A stretch of DNA of 64,000 nucleotides, from positions 7,683,503 to 7,747,502 of the forward strand of contig NC_092122.1 of assembly GCF_045679555.1 (NCBI RefSeq), read 5' to 3'. The position numbers were made by a program, and so were the translations under genes. This DNA comes from Salvelinus alpinus. Lineage: Eukaryota; Chordata; Actinopteri; Salmoniformes; Salmonidae. Numbering within the stretch: the stretch's first letter is position 1; each line of letters begins with the position of its first letter. This document shows positions 41,345 to 53,800 of this stretch, piece by piece. Below the pieces are notes generated by a model that did not search any database, was not told the DNA's origin, and saw only the letters and a list, made by a program, of their open reading frames with translations.

Positions 41345-43775
41345 AGGTTTAATTAAACATTTTATTTAAAAAAAACTGTGATGCCATGTTATAATGGACC
41401 TCTACACACACACACACTCCGGTAGCTATTCAGACAGACCGTGAAGAACAGTCCTACTGTATAGTTCAACATGATCATCTCCAATCCCTGCGGACACTAA
41501 CATGCAGAGGTTAGTTAGCCAGACTGACAGAAGACTGGAGAGAGAGGGGTTAATAATACTGTTATTACTCGCCTATTGCCAGCAGCACAAAGATAACATA
41601 CAGAAACACACACACACACAGGCCTTACAACTTCCTCATCATCTTAACCATCAGAAGCTGTGACAGTAAAATGCACCTAGCTAGTGTCAGACAGAAACAG
41701 GGTGTACTTAACAGCCTTTAAAGAAATAACTATTTTCCTATTGCATTATGTACAATTATTACAGTTTAAAACATTTTTTAAAATGGAGCAGAAATAATAA
41801 AACATCTACAGTACAATTTCCAGGTATAAAAATATATTACCAATCTCCAGGAGTATTTACAAAGACACGTTTCTCTACAAAATGCAACTAGGTCTCTACA
41901 ATATCAAGTAACTGTGCTGTTAAGCTCGTAGTCTAGTTGTATTAACTAAAACACCCCCAAAATAGCTAAAATGTTTAGCACCTAGTATATAATACATTTG
42001 GCCTACACTACATGACCAAAAGTATGTGGACACCTGCTCGTCGAACATCTCATTCCAAAATCATGGGCATTAATATGGAGTTGGTCCCCCCTTTGCTGCG
42101 ATAACAGCCTCCCCTCTTCTGGGAAGGCTTTCCACTAGATGTTGGAACATTGCTGCAGGGACTTGTTTCCATTCAGCCACAAGAGCATTAGTGAGGTCGG
42201 GCACTGACGTGGGCCGATTAGGCTTGGTTTGCAGTCTGCGTTCCAGTTAAACCCAAAGGTTCGATGGAGTGGAGGTCGGGGTTCTGTGCAGGCCAGTTAA
42301 GTTCTTCCACACCGATATTGACAAACCATTTCTGTATGGACCTCGCTTTGTGCAGGGGGGCATTGTCATGCTGAAACAGGAAAGGGCCTGCCACAAAGTT
42401 GGAAGCACAGTATCGTCTGGAATGTCATTATATGCTGTAGCATTAAGATGTCCCTTCACAGGAACTAAGGGGCCTAGCCTGAACCATTATTCCTCCTCCA
42501 CCAAACTTTACAGTTGGCACACCTCATTCCGGCAGGTAGCGTTCTCCTGGCCAAACCCATATTCGTCCGTCGGACTGCCAGATGGTGAAGCGTGATTCAT
42601 CACTCCAGAGAACGCGTTTCCACTGCTCCAGAGTCCAATGGCGGCAAGCTTTACACCACTCCAGCTGACGCTTGGCATTGTGCATGGTGATCTTAGGCTT
42701 GTGTGTGGCTGCTCGGCCATGGAAACCCTCTTCATTCTACTGCCAATGTTTGTCTACGGAGATCGCATGGCTGTGCTCAATTTAATACACCTGTCAGCAA
42801 CGGGTGTGGCTGAAATAGCCAAATTCACTAATTTGAAGAGGTGGCTGCATACTACTGTGTATATATAGTGTATTTTCAGAAACCATTGAAAACAAATACT
42901 AAATTCACTTCATCATTTGGAGGAATTTGACATTGAAAAGAAAGTGAAAAGAGCAGAAAGTGAAAAAGGGGGGAATAAAGGAGGTATTGAAATCTCTGGT
43001 CTTCTCCACTCCTGTCCAGACAGGATATGACATAGGGACTTCCTGTGTGGGGTGACATCGTCAGGCTCCTTCTGAGTCCCTTTTGATTGGTCCTTCTTAG
43101 CCTCTAGAAGAACATCCTGTAACGACAGCGGCACTTTACATTAGTTTCCAGTTATGCATCTTGTGTATGCATGTCATGACTCTTAACACGGTCCGCCTCC
43201 ACCCACAGTCATTCATGTACTGTAATCATTCCTCTACATGTTCAGAATGTTACACATTCTACCGAGGGTTTTACAGAACTATGAGAGGATGCCGACCATT
43301 ACATTTTCATACAGGAGTAATAAAGGCCCAGGGAACGACTTTTGTGAAGAAATATATTTATCAGGGGAGTGATGGTGGGGGTTGCATTATAGTGGCCAGA
43401 AGGGTCAACAGCAGAGGATGACACTCAAGATGAAAGATGGCATTGAGGGAGGGAGGTGAGTCAAGAAAGGGGTGGAATGCTTTGTCTACAGCGTAGTATT
43501 TTCTACTGGCTGACAACAGTGACTGGCGCCACCCGGTGGGGAAATAAATAGCAGTCAAATCATTCCTGAATCTTGAAAGCTGTACTTTTCAGATTACTCC
43601 TGACACACAAATCATAATGACAACACACCATAACCTGACCCTACTGAATGTCAGGCATGTCAGGATTCCTCCTCTCACCATCCAATACGACACAGAGGAG
43701 GAAGAGAGTGGAGGAATGTGTGTTTGAAAACAACAGGCCAAGGAGCCAGTGAGTGCTTCAGGGGTTAGGTTAGGG
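41345..43775 (-). other. possible aebp2 3' UTR region, interrupted by a Tc1-like element
   Basis: A-rich/T-rich unique DNA on both sides of 42004-42869, with an AATAAA motif on the minus strand near 41366-41359. Position downstream of aebp2 makes a 3' UTR plausible. A candidate alternative last exon begins at 43116 (acceptor GTTACAG): joining exon 7 would read R-MFF and stop. The expected conserved last exon is not seen. Confidence 0.25.
42004..42869 (-). mobile_element. Tc1-like element, internally deleted
   Basis: The left end ACACTACATGACCAAAAGTATGTG is matched by an altered right end (ACTGTGTATATATAGTG). The minus-strand transposase remains only as its C-terminal part (GMxxASPSGSPTDEYGF-like frame at 42508-42735). 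Between 42728 and 42738 the sequence jumps from GGAAACC to TTCATTCTACTGCC, showing loss of the N-terminal half. Confidence 0.8.
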
Positions 43776-44212
43776 GTCACCCAGGAAAATACTACTTGAG
43801 TAAAGGTACTTGGTTTTAAATTAACTTAAGCATCAGAAGTAAATGTAATTGTTAAGATGATTTAAGTATCAAAAGTAAAGGTATAAATCATTTGTAATTA
43901 CGGATGGTCAGGGGCACACTTTACAAATGAAGCATTTGTGTTTTGTGAGTCTTCCAGATCAAAGGTAGTAGGGATGACCTGGATGTTCTCGTTAAGTGTG
44001 TGAATTAGACCTTTTTCCTTTCCTGTTATGCATAAAAAGTTTAAAAGTACTTTTGGGTGTCATGGAAAATGTATTGAGTAAAAAGTACATTATTTTCTTT
44101 AGGAATGTAGTGAAGTAAAAGAGGTCAAAATATAAACAGTAAAGTACAGATAGCCCAAAAGAAAACTTTAGTAATTTAAAAGTATTTTTTACTTAAGTAC
44201 TTTACACCACTG
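43776..44212. mobile_element. hAT-type non-autonomous element, truncated
   Basis: Right end ACTTAAGTACTTTACACCACTG (to 44212) and the interior ACTACTTGAGTAAAGGTACT identify the same family as 31363-34979. The left terminus is missing. Followed by a poly(G) run (44215-44227). Confidence 0.8.
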
Positions 44213-44683
44213 AAGGGGGGGGGGGGGTTCTTCAGGGAACCATACCTTCTTCACGTTGCCTATAAAGCAGTTACATCACTGCTTGTAAGAATAAAAGAGG
44301 AAAGACTAGGTACAACAAACTCAAAGCCGCCGGCATTCACATGCAAGGCCGACGTGGGGTTCAGGATCACATCTCTCCACAGGCATTGGGCGTTCATATT
44401 TAGCTCTGTGCTGCATGGCCATCCATTACAGGAAGACTGTAACCATCATTAATTAGCTGGGTAAACACAGAGTAGCACTGGCCCTCAGGGATCACTGGGC
44501 CAGTACCGAGTCTAGGAGAACACACCGGCTGTGGTAGGTATGCTCACATTGTTGTTGTTGTGAGTCAACCAAAGTATGAGTTATGTGCACGTCCACAGGC
44601 ACACACACTATTTGGAGAGTTAATGATTAGCCCTAATGGTCTCTGCCTCAAGATTTGGCAAACCCCCCCCTCCTCCTCCAGTG
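44213..44683. other. aebp2 downstream DNA or last intron, no exon recognised
   Basis: Searched on the minus strand for the conserved basic last exon without success. Confidence 0.4.
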
Positions 44684-44702
44684 CACACACACACACACAC
44701 AC
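44684..44702. repeat. (AC)n microsatellite at the aebp2 exon 7 donor
   Basis: About 9-10 AC units; on the minus strand the first GT is the intron 7 donor dinucleotide. Confidence 0.9.
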
Positions 44703-44816
44703 CTGTATATGTTGGGGTCCAGCAGTACGTGTGTCTCCTGGGGCAACTGGGAGAGGTGGACCACCTTGGTCTTCTGCTGCGGCCGGTCACTCTCATTCAC
44801 CCACACATCAGGTAGT
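44703..44816 (-). CDS. aebp2: aebp2 exon 7
   Basis: Acceptor CTCCAG|ACTACC. The exon codes for [19 protein letters not shown], then [18 protein letters not shown] and two bases (AG) of the following Arg. The donor is AG|GTGTGTGT, where GT belongs to a (GT)n microsatellite (44702-44684) rather than a normal GTAAGT. If not spliced, the frame runs on to a stop near 44648, adding about 18 low-complexity residues. Confidence 0.92.
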
Positions 44817-47800
44817 CTGGAGAGAGGGAGAGAGAGATTGAGAGAAAGCGAGAGAGGAGGAGAGAGAGAATGTGAGAGCACAAGGGAAGAAGGAGGAGAG
44901 AAGAAGGAGGAGAGAGTGAGGGAAGAGGTGACAGACAGTACAAATCTTGTAATTGGCACCGTGGCCTCTCTGAGCTGGTGTCTGACTGGCATCTAACAGA
45001 AATGGGTTAAGAGGAGATTGCAGTGGTACAAATGCATGCTTCCTAAAGTGCTTGTCTAACTAAAGAGTGTATTTAGGTGTTATCTGTGGGAAACATTGGG
45101 AGAGGATCAATGCCAGTACTGGGCTCCTCTCTACTCCTCCTACAGCCGTCACTGTGTGCGTCACCAGGAAAGCATCCCAATGAACAAACAGAGAGAGGAT
45201 GTGGGGGAGATGTGAATAAGCGGTGCCTGGTTCATCATTAGCAGACTGCTTGGCTATAGATCACAGATTCAGAGAAGGGCAGATGAAAGCCCCAGGGGGG
45301 GGAAGGAGAAGGAAAGGAAGAAAGTGGATAGTGGATGAAAGGAGAAGAGAGGTAATAAAGAATTGGAGAGGCGAGAGGGGACCATACCCTTGCAGAGGGA
45401 TGAACCCAAGTGGACAGAGCCAAAACAAAACTGCAGAAAAGCACCCAATATCATGCTAGGAGACAGAGAGGAAGGCCTCAGCGGTCTCCCGTTACAGTTT
45501 AAATCGCAGCAAATACAATGCTCACTGTAGACATAGGGTGCTGCTGCAGCTCTGTAGCTGAGTGCTAGAAGTGACTACAATAACATCTGGTAGACATTCT
45601 CCATGGTAGTGTGGGTGACGGTTGCTTTTACAGCAACATGGTCCTTAGAGAGACATATCCAACTCTTAACCAAAACACTCTCACAGCTTCTGAAATGAGT
45701 GCCGCAAAACGTCTCTTGCTCCTCCTCCTCCTCCTCCTCATCCAAACCCCAAAACAACAAAAATTCCAAAGAGAGAGGTTTATTTTGGACATGTACCATG
45801 AAAGCGAGCGTCGTTTTGGCTTATAGCCCGTTTCCTGACCCAGAAAGTTGTTTCTATCGGAGATGAGCTCTCTGGGAGAGGGGTTTTAGACAGAGCAGAG
45901 CTGAGCTGACAGCCCGTTCCTCCAGCTGAGAAACTAATGGCTAGAGAGGAGGGCTGCACAGGGCTTTGTCTCAGTCTGAAGTGACTTCCTCTCCTTCTCT
46001 CCTCTGGCTGAGAGACTAATGGCCTCAGGAGGAGTAGGGCTGCAGCTCAATAGTCTGAAGTGGCTTTCTCTCCTTGTCTCCTTCCCTTCAATAATTTTCC
46101 TGATAATATAGTACGCCAACTACATTTGCTAACTTACAATATTCCAGTCTGAAATGCACACAGCTGGTTACGATAGCTGTTATGATAGTCAAGGGAGCTC
46201 TTGGTCATTAATTCTCTCCTCAACTGGGCCACTGATCAAAATTAACCTATGGGACTACACCAAAGGAAAAGAGAAAGAGTTAGAGAGGGATGAAAGGATG
46301 GATAGAGATCACAGGGTAGCTCCCACGAGATGAGTGAACTCATCCAGATCACTGACCCTTCTGGATGGAGACGCTAACCTGGGTATCCTCCTGTGTGTGT
46401 GTGTGTGTGTGTGGTGCGGTGCAGTGGTAGGGTCACATGTGATTGCCAGCCTCCTGCCCACAGCCACAGGACAAATTGACTAACCACCACTAAACGCCTG
46501 CTGACATTTACAGAGCAGGGGAGGAGAAGGATAGGAAGAGAAGGGGGGGGATAACCCTCTGCTTGCCAGTAGGTACAGGAGGGAAAAGGGAGCGAGGGGA
46601 GAGAAGAGAACTGTGGCCTTGTGTCTGCCAACAGGAGAGAGATGAAGAGCAGGATGTGGAGAGGAGAGGGAGGGTGGAGAAGAAGAGAGCAACTCACATG
46701 TCCTCAGGAGTCCAGTGGAGGAGGACTTTAACCTTCCCAGAATCTTCCTTCCTCCTCGCTATTACCTAGAGATAGAAGAAGAAGAGAGGTAAGACACCAC
46801 CCAGTAAACAGAGACATTGGAAAAACAACACATTGTTGTTGAGGTCATACTGGAGAGATATTTGGAGACACACCCACCCACACACCATCCCTAACCAAAG
46901 GCCTGATGATGATGGCAAGTCAGTAAAAGGAATCAGACACCTGGCTCCAGTCTAATTGAGCCAGACTCAATCTGTCCTCCCTCCCACTCCGTAGACTAAC
47001 ACTGTTACCTCACTGGCCTGAAGACGCCAGTCCAGCCACTAAACATATACACAAACCCTGTGTGTGGTAGGAACAATACAGCTCCCTGACTGACGTTAGT
47101 GCATTCCACAGTGAGTGAGTGCGTGTGACCCTGGACCAAGGTGAAGACTAGGAATGCTCTTTATCTTTAGAAACACACAGATGGATGTGTGCGTACACGT
47201 ACACACACACACACACACACACAACGTAAGTCACAGCGTGAAAAGACATCACACTAGATTCTCTCCCATGGTTTTATTTACTTATTGCTTTGGCTTGGAG
47301 AAGGCCTGCTGGGTTTGCCTGGCTACCCAACGTACTTGCTTCAGCCAACTGCTACGCCACGCCCACGGACGTTAATTTCTTCTCCGCAATGAGTCTGGAT
47401 CCGAGTACCTCCCCGATGATGTCTAGAACGCAAACACATTCTAACCATACTGATTGGCCCCAGAAACTGATGGGTGGGGCCAGAGCCAGAACACACGTGG
47501 GTAAAGCTGATAAAGCTGTAAAGACCCAATCGCTGACGACTTTGTTTTGTACAACACCCATCATTTTGCCATCCCCACAAACGACTTCAATGATGGCCGT
47601 CTCAGACTGAAGTACGAAGTGAACAGAGCAGCGGAATAACTTAGTCGGAGTCGTCAGGCAACTGCTGGGTTCCTGCGCTGTCTATCTCTTGATTTCTCTG
47701 TGATAATACGGGTAGAGGCACTCCAACTGCTGGGTTCCTGCGCTGTCTATCTCTTGATTTCTCTGTGATAATACGGGTAGAGGCACTCCAACTGCTGGGT

Positions 47801-50800
47801 TCCTGCGCTGTCTATCTCTTGATTTCTCTGTGATAATACGGGTAGAGGCACTCCAACTGCTGGGTTCCTGCGCTGTCTATCTCTTGATTTCTCTGTGATA
47901 ATACGGGTAGAGGCACTCCAACTGCTGGGTTCCTGCGCTGTCTATCTCTTGATTTCTCTGTGATAATACGGGTAGAGGCACTCCAACTGCTGGGTTCCTG
48001 CGCTGTCTATCTCTTGATTTCTCTGTGATAATACGGGTAGAGGCACTCCAACTGCATGTGTAGGGGAGAGATGGAGGAGTGAGGGAGGACAGAGACTGGG
48101 AGGAGGTGAAGAGGTCTGTTTTTAACCGGCTCCAACAACAGGCCTGGCTGGGTCTGGACTCTGGCATGTACGTCAGAGCAGTGTGTGTGTTTCGTGGGAG
48201 GGTTGCTGGCAGTTCCCTTTATTAGCAGTTTAATTAAAAGGGCCACAGGAGTCAGTGTTATTCCCTGCCTGGGCCCTTCATTTTCCGCAGGCCTCAACAC
48301 TGCACACATTAACTCATGTGCGTTTAAACCAGACTCTGCTGGCGATCAGTCAATTTTGGAAAACAAATTGTGTGATTGTGATGCTTTAAAAAACAAAACA
48401 TATATATTTTTTAAATCCGCATTTAATCTCAGCAGGCTTTTAATTTGAAATAAATGGAGGTTTAATTGACCCTGGTCAGCCAGTCGACTGCCTGCCCCTC
48501 TCCCAGCCTTTAGCTGGCTCAATGGAAGTTGTCAACTTTTTACGAATCTTTCGTTTTCATTTCAACAACTTTCTACGTGTGATGTGCTCAACGCCTCGAG
48601 CAAGATTGCTTGATCCAAAAGATCCATTCTTGCTGCAGCTTTCTGCTCCTCTGATTGCAGAATCTTTAACACATGTTTAAGTATTTCTAGTGCCATCCCC
48701 AGGGTCTGGAAAGTGGCCCACATACTCCCCCTTCAAAAGGTGGTGACGGGTCACCTAAGTAATTAGAGCCCTATGTTCAAACTCTTGCCTCGCAAAAATT
48801 ATAGAACCCTTGGTAAATACTCAGATCCTTTTTAACTACGAAATGTATTGTAATTATACAACGGGTGGGTCTAACGGTGTCTGTTCCACAAGTTACCACG
48901 GGCTAAAGCTATGATGTTGAAATGCTAATTTTCTCTGTTCCGTCTCACTGTGCAATCCACTGTCCAATCAGCCCAGCCAGAAGTAAAAATAAAATAAAAA
49001 GAAATAAAAAAGAAATAAAAAAAAGCTGAGTAAAAATAATAATATATATAATAACTCACAAAAGTAGCGCACTGGGCCTTTACTAGTATTAGTGTCGGGA
49101 CTATATCTCGTGGAAGGATGAAATAGTATGAATAAATTTATCAAAATAACGCTCATGAAAATATGTCAATCATTTTAATATGTTGGTAACCCGTTGTATA
49201 ACAGTGATAATGCCCTCGAAGCCGGTGTTTGGAGGATACATTTGCACGGTTTGCAGGCCCTCGACTAGGTCTCGGTCCTAACACCCGTGCCAATATATAC
49301 TCAAAAAACACCGGCTTCTCTGGCATTATCACTTAAATGTAAACCAGTCACTGCCCGGCCCTTTTTGTTGACCTGTTTAAAGCCTTCGACCCATTACTTA
49401 TTCAGAGGTTTTCATCAATTGGCCTGGACCAGGCTGCGTTTAGCTGGTTTGAAAATGATTTAAAGATGCACCATGCAGAAACCACTCTGCCATTTCCTGG
49501 TTGCTAAAATTCTAAGTTCGCCTAATTTCAGTTCCTTTATTAGCAGTATAATTAAAGGGGCATGGGAGTAAAGTGTAGAGAATCACTGTACCATCTAAAC
49601 CACTGGAATATATTTTCCATAACCAAAAACATTCTATTTTCAGTTGTTTGAAGCAGTTGTACAAAACCTAAAGTAAGACGCAAAAAAAAGAAACTTAAGA
49701 ACGGAAAGCATAGAAATAAAGCACATATAACATATGTACCGCTTCTTTGACTTGCTTTCACTGAGAATGACAGCTCTATAACTCACATTTCTATATGAAT
49801 TTGGTTGGGTCACCCAAAAAGTTAGATTGCTGCTTTAAAAAAAAGGACAGAGCACAGTGTCTATTTACTGATGGTGTTAAATCCGGTTTTCTTGACATAA
49901 AGGGTGTCCTACAGGGATCAATTCTTGTTCCGGTTATGTTCACATGAACAATATTGGTTTATCTGTGTGTAAAAATAAAAAATAAATAAAATAAAAACAT
50001 TCACGTGTATGCAGGTGACACTGTGGTGTATGCTATTGACCCCGCATCTGACCAGGCCCTATCAGAGTGTCAATCTTTCGCTCTTGCCCTCCAAGAAGGC
50101 CTTTGCTGAACTGACATTGGTACTTAGTGCAGGTAAAACCAAGAACATGTAATTTTCCAAATCACATACAAATCTGATGATTTATACATAAGTACTTCGT
50201 AGGGGTGTAATAGTACACGTATTCGTACCGAAACGTTCGGTTCAGGGACCTCGATTCGGTCGCACTGAACCCGAATGAATACATAAAAATAAATATTACA
50301 AAATATAAATACTACGTCTTTAGGCTATGCATACGCTGCGTAGTAGGCCTATGCCGTAAATCTGAACTTAAACAAACATTTAAGGCCATTCCGTTAAAAC
50401 TAGCGCCTACGCGGACATCGGAATCAAAATGACCTTAACTGGCGCATTTCACATTTTGTGAGGCGCAGCCAGGGACTAGTTCTGTACGATGGGGAGGTCA
50501 ATAAACCAGAATTGGAGGTTCATCAACACTCGTTTAAATCTCCAGTTTGGGAACATTTAGACTTCCCAGCAGATTACAACTGATATGGGCAGAACGTTGT
50601 GGATAAAACGTTAACAGTATGTCGCCACGCTCAACAAGAATAGCCTATGCAGCTGCCAACAACTCAAATGTGTTGACGCATTTACTCTGACATCACCTGA
50701 GTACACCGGAGCAAGATGGAAACGCAAAGGAACACCACATCGTCTCACCTCGGCATTCAAGCATTCCTTGGCAGCTGACTCTGACCGGGCCAAATACATT

Positions 50801-53800
50801 ACAAGAGCGATAGGTAGGCTGTGTTTATATATTTTTTTACAATCTTTGCTTTTTAACCACGGACATACACCCATTCACAGTGATTGAGAATAGGGGGTTT
50901 TAGCGCCTTGTGAAAGTGCTTTAGCCACGTTACGAACTTCCTCCTGCACCAATTTAAGCAAACAGGTTGTACCTGCTCTTTAAAAGCAAGCCAAAGATTA
51001 AGTTTAGAATGAATTGGCCAACGCACCCTGTGTTGCGCTTACTTAACAGTGCCAGACATCACATTACCCTGGAATAGGAGATGTACCGTTCTACAGACAT
51101 GCCCCTTTATGAGCGTCACAACTGCGCATCTGGCACTGAAGGAGACAGTGTCATGGTGTGTTCGCAACCAAGTGGGAATTTACCACACAGGACTGGGGAA
51201 ACCCCACTTGAATGTCCCTCCAACTGGTACTTACTTGTGGGAAACTCGTCAATGATCTGAAGCACACACTTCTCCCACATAATTACCTCGGGTGTCGCCT
51301 ACTAAGGAAATGGCCTCGAACAGCATTTGGCATTTAAATGCAACAAAACATTAATATAAAGCACTCTATTGTGGGTAAAAAAAAAGAAGGTTTACAAGCA
51401 TGATAGCTGTACTTTTAGTTTATGGTTGACGCAGCTTGTTGGCAATTAGCTACTGGCGTTTCTCAATGAGTTCAAATCACATGAACGCATCCAACTGGTA
51501 TTTATGACTTCACAACTCGTAAATTCCCACCTCCCAGAAGGTGACGAATGCAGCATCATAGTAGGACCAACATAACTATCCTGTCACAACAGAATGACAG
51601 GAATATCGTGAATGGAATTTCACCGAAACTGAACCGTGACCCCAAAACATACCAAACCGTGGGTTTGATATACAGTTACACCCCAACTACTTTGGATTGT
51701 GCCCTCATTGATCGTGTCCCCTCTTATATAAATATCTGGGCATCTGGATGAACAGAAAGCATGTTGATGAATAAGTGAAGAAATTAATCATTCAAATAGG
51801 CTTCCAATATAGGGACAAATCCTGTCTTTCGTTAAATAGCAGAAAACAAATCATCCAGTCAACATTCATTCCGGTTATTGACTGTGGCGATTTGTCTATA
51901 TGAATGCAGCTGCCACTGTACTGAAGCCGCTGGGCACAGTTTATCACAGTGCATTATTACGGGCGATAGGTTCCGTACACATCATTGCATTTTGTATCAG
52001 AAAGTAGGCTGACCCTCCGTGAAGTCTCGTAGATCGAGGCATTGTGCTCTTTTTTTTTTGTCTATAAAGGCCTCTTGCATAAACTCCCATCATACCTTAC
52101 CTCATTGTTAAACTTCAGACGTACAAGTTACCCGACCCGGACTCAGGGATGGCTAACCCTGGAGAGCCCTTCAATCTCCACCGAATTAGGTAAATCTGAT
52201 CACAGTTTTTCTCCAAAAGTCCTTAAAGTTAGTTGGTGCCTCTAGAGCAATTCAGGCAGATGTTAGAGGGCCTTTTAACTGAATAATGTATTTGTTTCAT
52301 ATGATTGTGTTTACTTTTCACGTATTGTGTAATTGATGCGTGTATAGAAAGACATGTATAATAGTGTAACGGTTGTGTATTGATGTGTTCGTGTAAGGCC
52401 TCATCTGCGAAAGAGAACGTGGCCTCTGCATGACTCCCAGCTTAAATAAAAGGGTAAAAAAAAAAAAATACTAATAAACTCCTCTGTGCAGCTGAGACCG
52501 TAAAACTGTAGGTCTGTCGTGCCCCCTGCTGTCTGAACAGTGAAGTACAGTGTGTGTGTGCAGGACCATGCATGGTCTGCTACCGCTGGATCCCCGACCA
52601 TGCTGTGGAAGACGACGGTGATGGTGTGTGTGTGTGTACTACTTACCGTGCTGTGAAACACAACACTGTGTCCGTTGCCTAGGCTTTCTATATGTGTAGC
52701 CAGGTTGAGGCAGATGGCCCGGTGTCTGATAGCATCCATGGTCTGGGCATCAAAGAAGTCGTGAGGTCGTGCTGGAGGGACAGAACACACTGGGGTGAGA
52801 GAGGGGGAGCGTTAAACTGAGGTTCATAGGTCGGGAGGTCAGAGGGGATTAGCCAATCAGATGGATCTGACCCTCGTAGATATTCATCATCAAAACGTTT
52901 CCCACCACCCGATTGGTTAAGACGCTTGGTTTGAATGCCAGGCAACCTGATCAGTGAGTACATGATTGGTTTATTGATTGATTGTATGATTGAGGTGTGT
53001 GCCCGTGCATATCTGTGTGTGTATACACATGCTTGCATTTGTGGGTGCTTGTATCTGCGCTTGTATTACCATCCTTATGGGTACCAGAAATTCCCAAAAG
53101 TCCCAGAGGACAAAGGCTATTTTAGGCTTACAGTTAAAATTAGAGCAACAATTAGGGAAAATAGGATTTTTAATGGGATCAATTTTAGGTCCCCACAAGG
53201 ATAATAAAACATATGCTGTGTGTGTATTGCGTGTGCTTATATGTGCGTGTGTGTGTTTCTCGGATACGTACGTAAAGACCGCCTGCGTTTGTTCTTGAGT
53301 TTCCGCCTCTTGTTAAGCCCCGCCTTCGAAGGTGAATCCTCCTTCATCTTGGCCTGATTGGCCAGCTTGTTGGAGTTCTGGGAGCTGAAGTGGGTGGGTA
53401 CGTGGCGCGCTAGCCCCCCCTGGGAGGCAAACGTGGCATTGCAGCCCCCCACCACACACTGGAGATAGAGACAACACTGGTGAGAACACAGACTGGAAGA
53501 TTTAACAGTAGATCGCTTATACAACAGCACGTACATAGAGAACAACAGAATTGGTCATTCTATTTGATGAAATCTAGGTGATTTCCATTTTAATAATAGT
53601 TCAAAGGGTTCAAAGAGGAAACTGTAGGTCTGGGTATAGAAGCACAGTTCAATGGAACCACTCAATATAATATCATGCATTAGCTTTACACAGGATAGTG
53701 TGTGACAAGTGTATTGTGTTGGAGATCATTAGAATCATTCTAAGACTAGAATAATCTATAGCACATGACATGTACATACAGTAGGTATGGGGCCTTCAGA

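Noticed and set aside
47661-48050. Regular 65-bp repeats considered as a CRISPR-like array
   Set aside because: Units are contiguous and identical with no unique spacers, in a vertebrate intron.
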